In this document: one piece after another, positions 5,036 to 5,211 of the stretch
How the letters are laid out: the number at the start of each line of letters is the position of its first letter
Numbering within the stretch: the stretch's first letter is position 1
DNA from: Thermoplasmata archaeon
GTDB lineage: Archaea; Thermoplasmatota; Thermoplasmata; Lutacidiplasmatales; UBA184
DNA length: 5,211 nucleotides
Assembly (NCBI GenBank): GCA_030040755.1
Contig: JASHTC010000227.1
Coordinates: 1 to 5,211 of the forward strand
Direction: 5' to 3'
Notes under the pieces: model-generated
Seen by the model: the letters and a program-made list of their open reading frames with translations, nothing else
Told to the model about the DNA's origin: nothing
The model's database searches: none
Translations under genes and position numbers: made by a program

Positions 5036-5058
5036 AGAGTTCGGGATTCCTGAACTCT
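5036..5058. repeat. 10-bp hairpin between hemerythrin-like gene and transposase
   Basis: AGAGTTC (5036-5042) pairs perfectly with GAACTCT (5052-5058). The pairing continues through a G-T wobble (5043/5051) and two G-C pairs to a 3-nt loop, ATT. This makes a 23-nt nearly perfect inverted repeat. It lies upstream of the hemerythrin-like gene and just outside or at the left end of the mobile element, so it may be an operator, a transposon-end structure or a transcript end. Confidence 0.45.
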
Positions 5059-5075
5059 AGCGCAAGTACTTTCCC

Positions 5076-5096
5076 GGAGGAGGTGATGCCTCCTCC
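5076..5096 (+). promoter_or_regulatory. Hairpin sequestering the transposase ribosome-binding site
   Basis: GGAGGAGG (5076-5083) pairs perfectly with CCTCCTCC (5089-5096) around the 5-nt loop TGATG. The left arm plus loop contains GGAGGTGAT (5079-5087), a full-length match to the complement of the conserved 16S rRNA 3' end. The transposase ATG at 5100 follows 12 nt after it. Folding would bury the ribosome-binding site completely and keep transposase translation low. The role is inferred from sequence; the pairing itself is exact. Confidence 0.55.
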
Positions 5097-5099
5097 CCA

Positions 5100-5211
5100 A
5101 TGCTGCGCGTCCGCGAGCTCTCCGTCGAGGAGGGACAGGCCCTCAGCCGTCTGGTGAAGCGCTCGAACGACCCGACGGTCGTCAAGCGCGCGATGATCAT
5201 CCTCCATTCCC
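5100..5211 (+). CDS. IS630-type transposase, N-terminal part, cut by window edge
   Basis: The frame from the ATG at 5100 is open to the right edge and gives 37 codons. The peptide L-R-V-R-E-L-S-V-E-E-G-Q-A-L-S-R-L (residues 2-18), then K-R-S-N-D-P-T-V-V-K-R-A-M-I-I-L-H-S (20-37), follows the start of IS630 (Tc1/mariner-related) transposases: an L-T-x-E-E-x-x-x-L-x-x-L lead-in, a short basic loop, then V-x-R-A-x-I-I-L before the helix-turn-helix DNA-binding domain. The DDE catalytic domain lies outside the window, so activity cannot be judged. Reading upstream, the frame meets a TAG at 5058-5060 with no other start codon, so 5100 is the start. An adjacent ATG at 5086 is in a different frame and gives no family-like sequence. 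The first residues are low in information, so another helix-turn-helix protein of similar wording is possible. Confidence 0.7.
   Translation, partial: MLRVRELSVEEGQALSRLVKRSNDPTVVKRAMIILHS

Larger units (their letters stand above)
5061..5211 (+). mobile_element. Left end of a probable IS630-family insertion sequence
   Basis: The transposase start implies an insertion sequence whose left end lies a short way upstream, somewhere between the hemerythrin-like promoter and 5076. The exact boundary is not visible: IS630 elements duplicate a TA dinucleotide, and TA occurs at 5059 and 5067 among others, but the matching right-end inverted repeat is outside the window. The start given here is nominal. 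Confidence 0.45.

Noticed and set aside
5086..5211. ATG at 5086 as the start of the right-edge gene
   Set aside because: It lies in a different frame, in the hairpin loop, and its product (M-P-P-P-Q-C-C) has no resemblance to a transposase.
1..5211. CRISPR array, toxin-antitoxin pair or defence island
   Set aside because: No regularly spaced repeats and no adjacent small gene pair or defence-type domain were found.

Overview
The window is a GC-rich stretch that most likely comes from an archaeon, possibly a high-GC soil or sediment Thermoplasmata relative. This is inference. It rests on a stand-alone RIO-type kinase, a KaiC/GvpD-like RecA-fold protein, and short TATA-like boxes about 24 nt upstream of three start codons that lack a Shine-Dalgarno sequence, as expected for leaderless archaeal mRNAs. 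No rRNA or tRNA gene is present to settle the lineage.

Layout from left to right: (1) the N-terminal 47 codons of a peroxiredoxin on the minus strand, cut by the left edge; (2) a roughly 214-bp spacer with two tandem hairpins; (3) an atypical SDR NAD(P)-binding oxidoreductase, minus; (4) a roughly 236-bp spacer; (5) a KaiC/GvpD-like RecA-superfamily protein whose nucleotide-binding motifs look degenerate, minus; (6) a 279-bp divergent intergenic region with promoter-like boxes for both flanking genes and a strong palindrome; (7) a class I SAM-dependent methyltransferase, plus, starting with GTG; (8) a 90-bp convergent gap with a hairpin; (9) a RIO-family protein kinase, minus; (10) a 270-bp spacer with a TATA-like box, a strong ribosome-binding site and a 13-codon micro-ORF on the kinase strand; (11) a hemerythrin-like di-iron protein, minus; (12) a short spacer with two hairpins, the second masking a near-perfect ribosome-binding site; (13) the first 37 codons of an IS630-type transposase, plus, cut by the right edge.

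The genes do not form one obvious pathway. Peroxiredoxin (peroxide removal), hemerythrin-like protein (oxygen, NO or iron chemistry) and the NAD(P)-binding protein suggest an oxygen/redox-stress flavour. The KaiC-like protein, RIO kinase and methyltransferase are regulatory or accessory. The wide spacers and changes of strand argue for mostly single-gene transcription units. I found no CRISPR array or obvious defence system. The points most worth a second look are the pseudo-ATPase character of the KaiC-like protein, the micro-ORF ahead of the RIO kinase, the hairpin hiding the transposase ribosome-binding site, and the shared TATG box of the leaderless genes.
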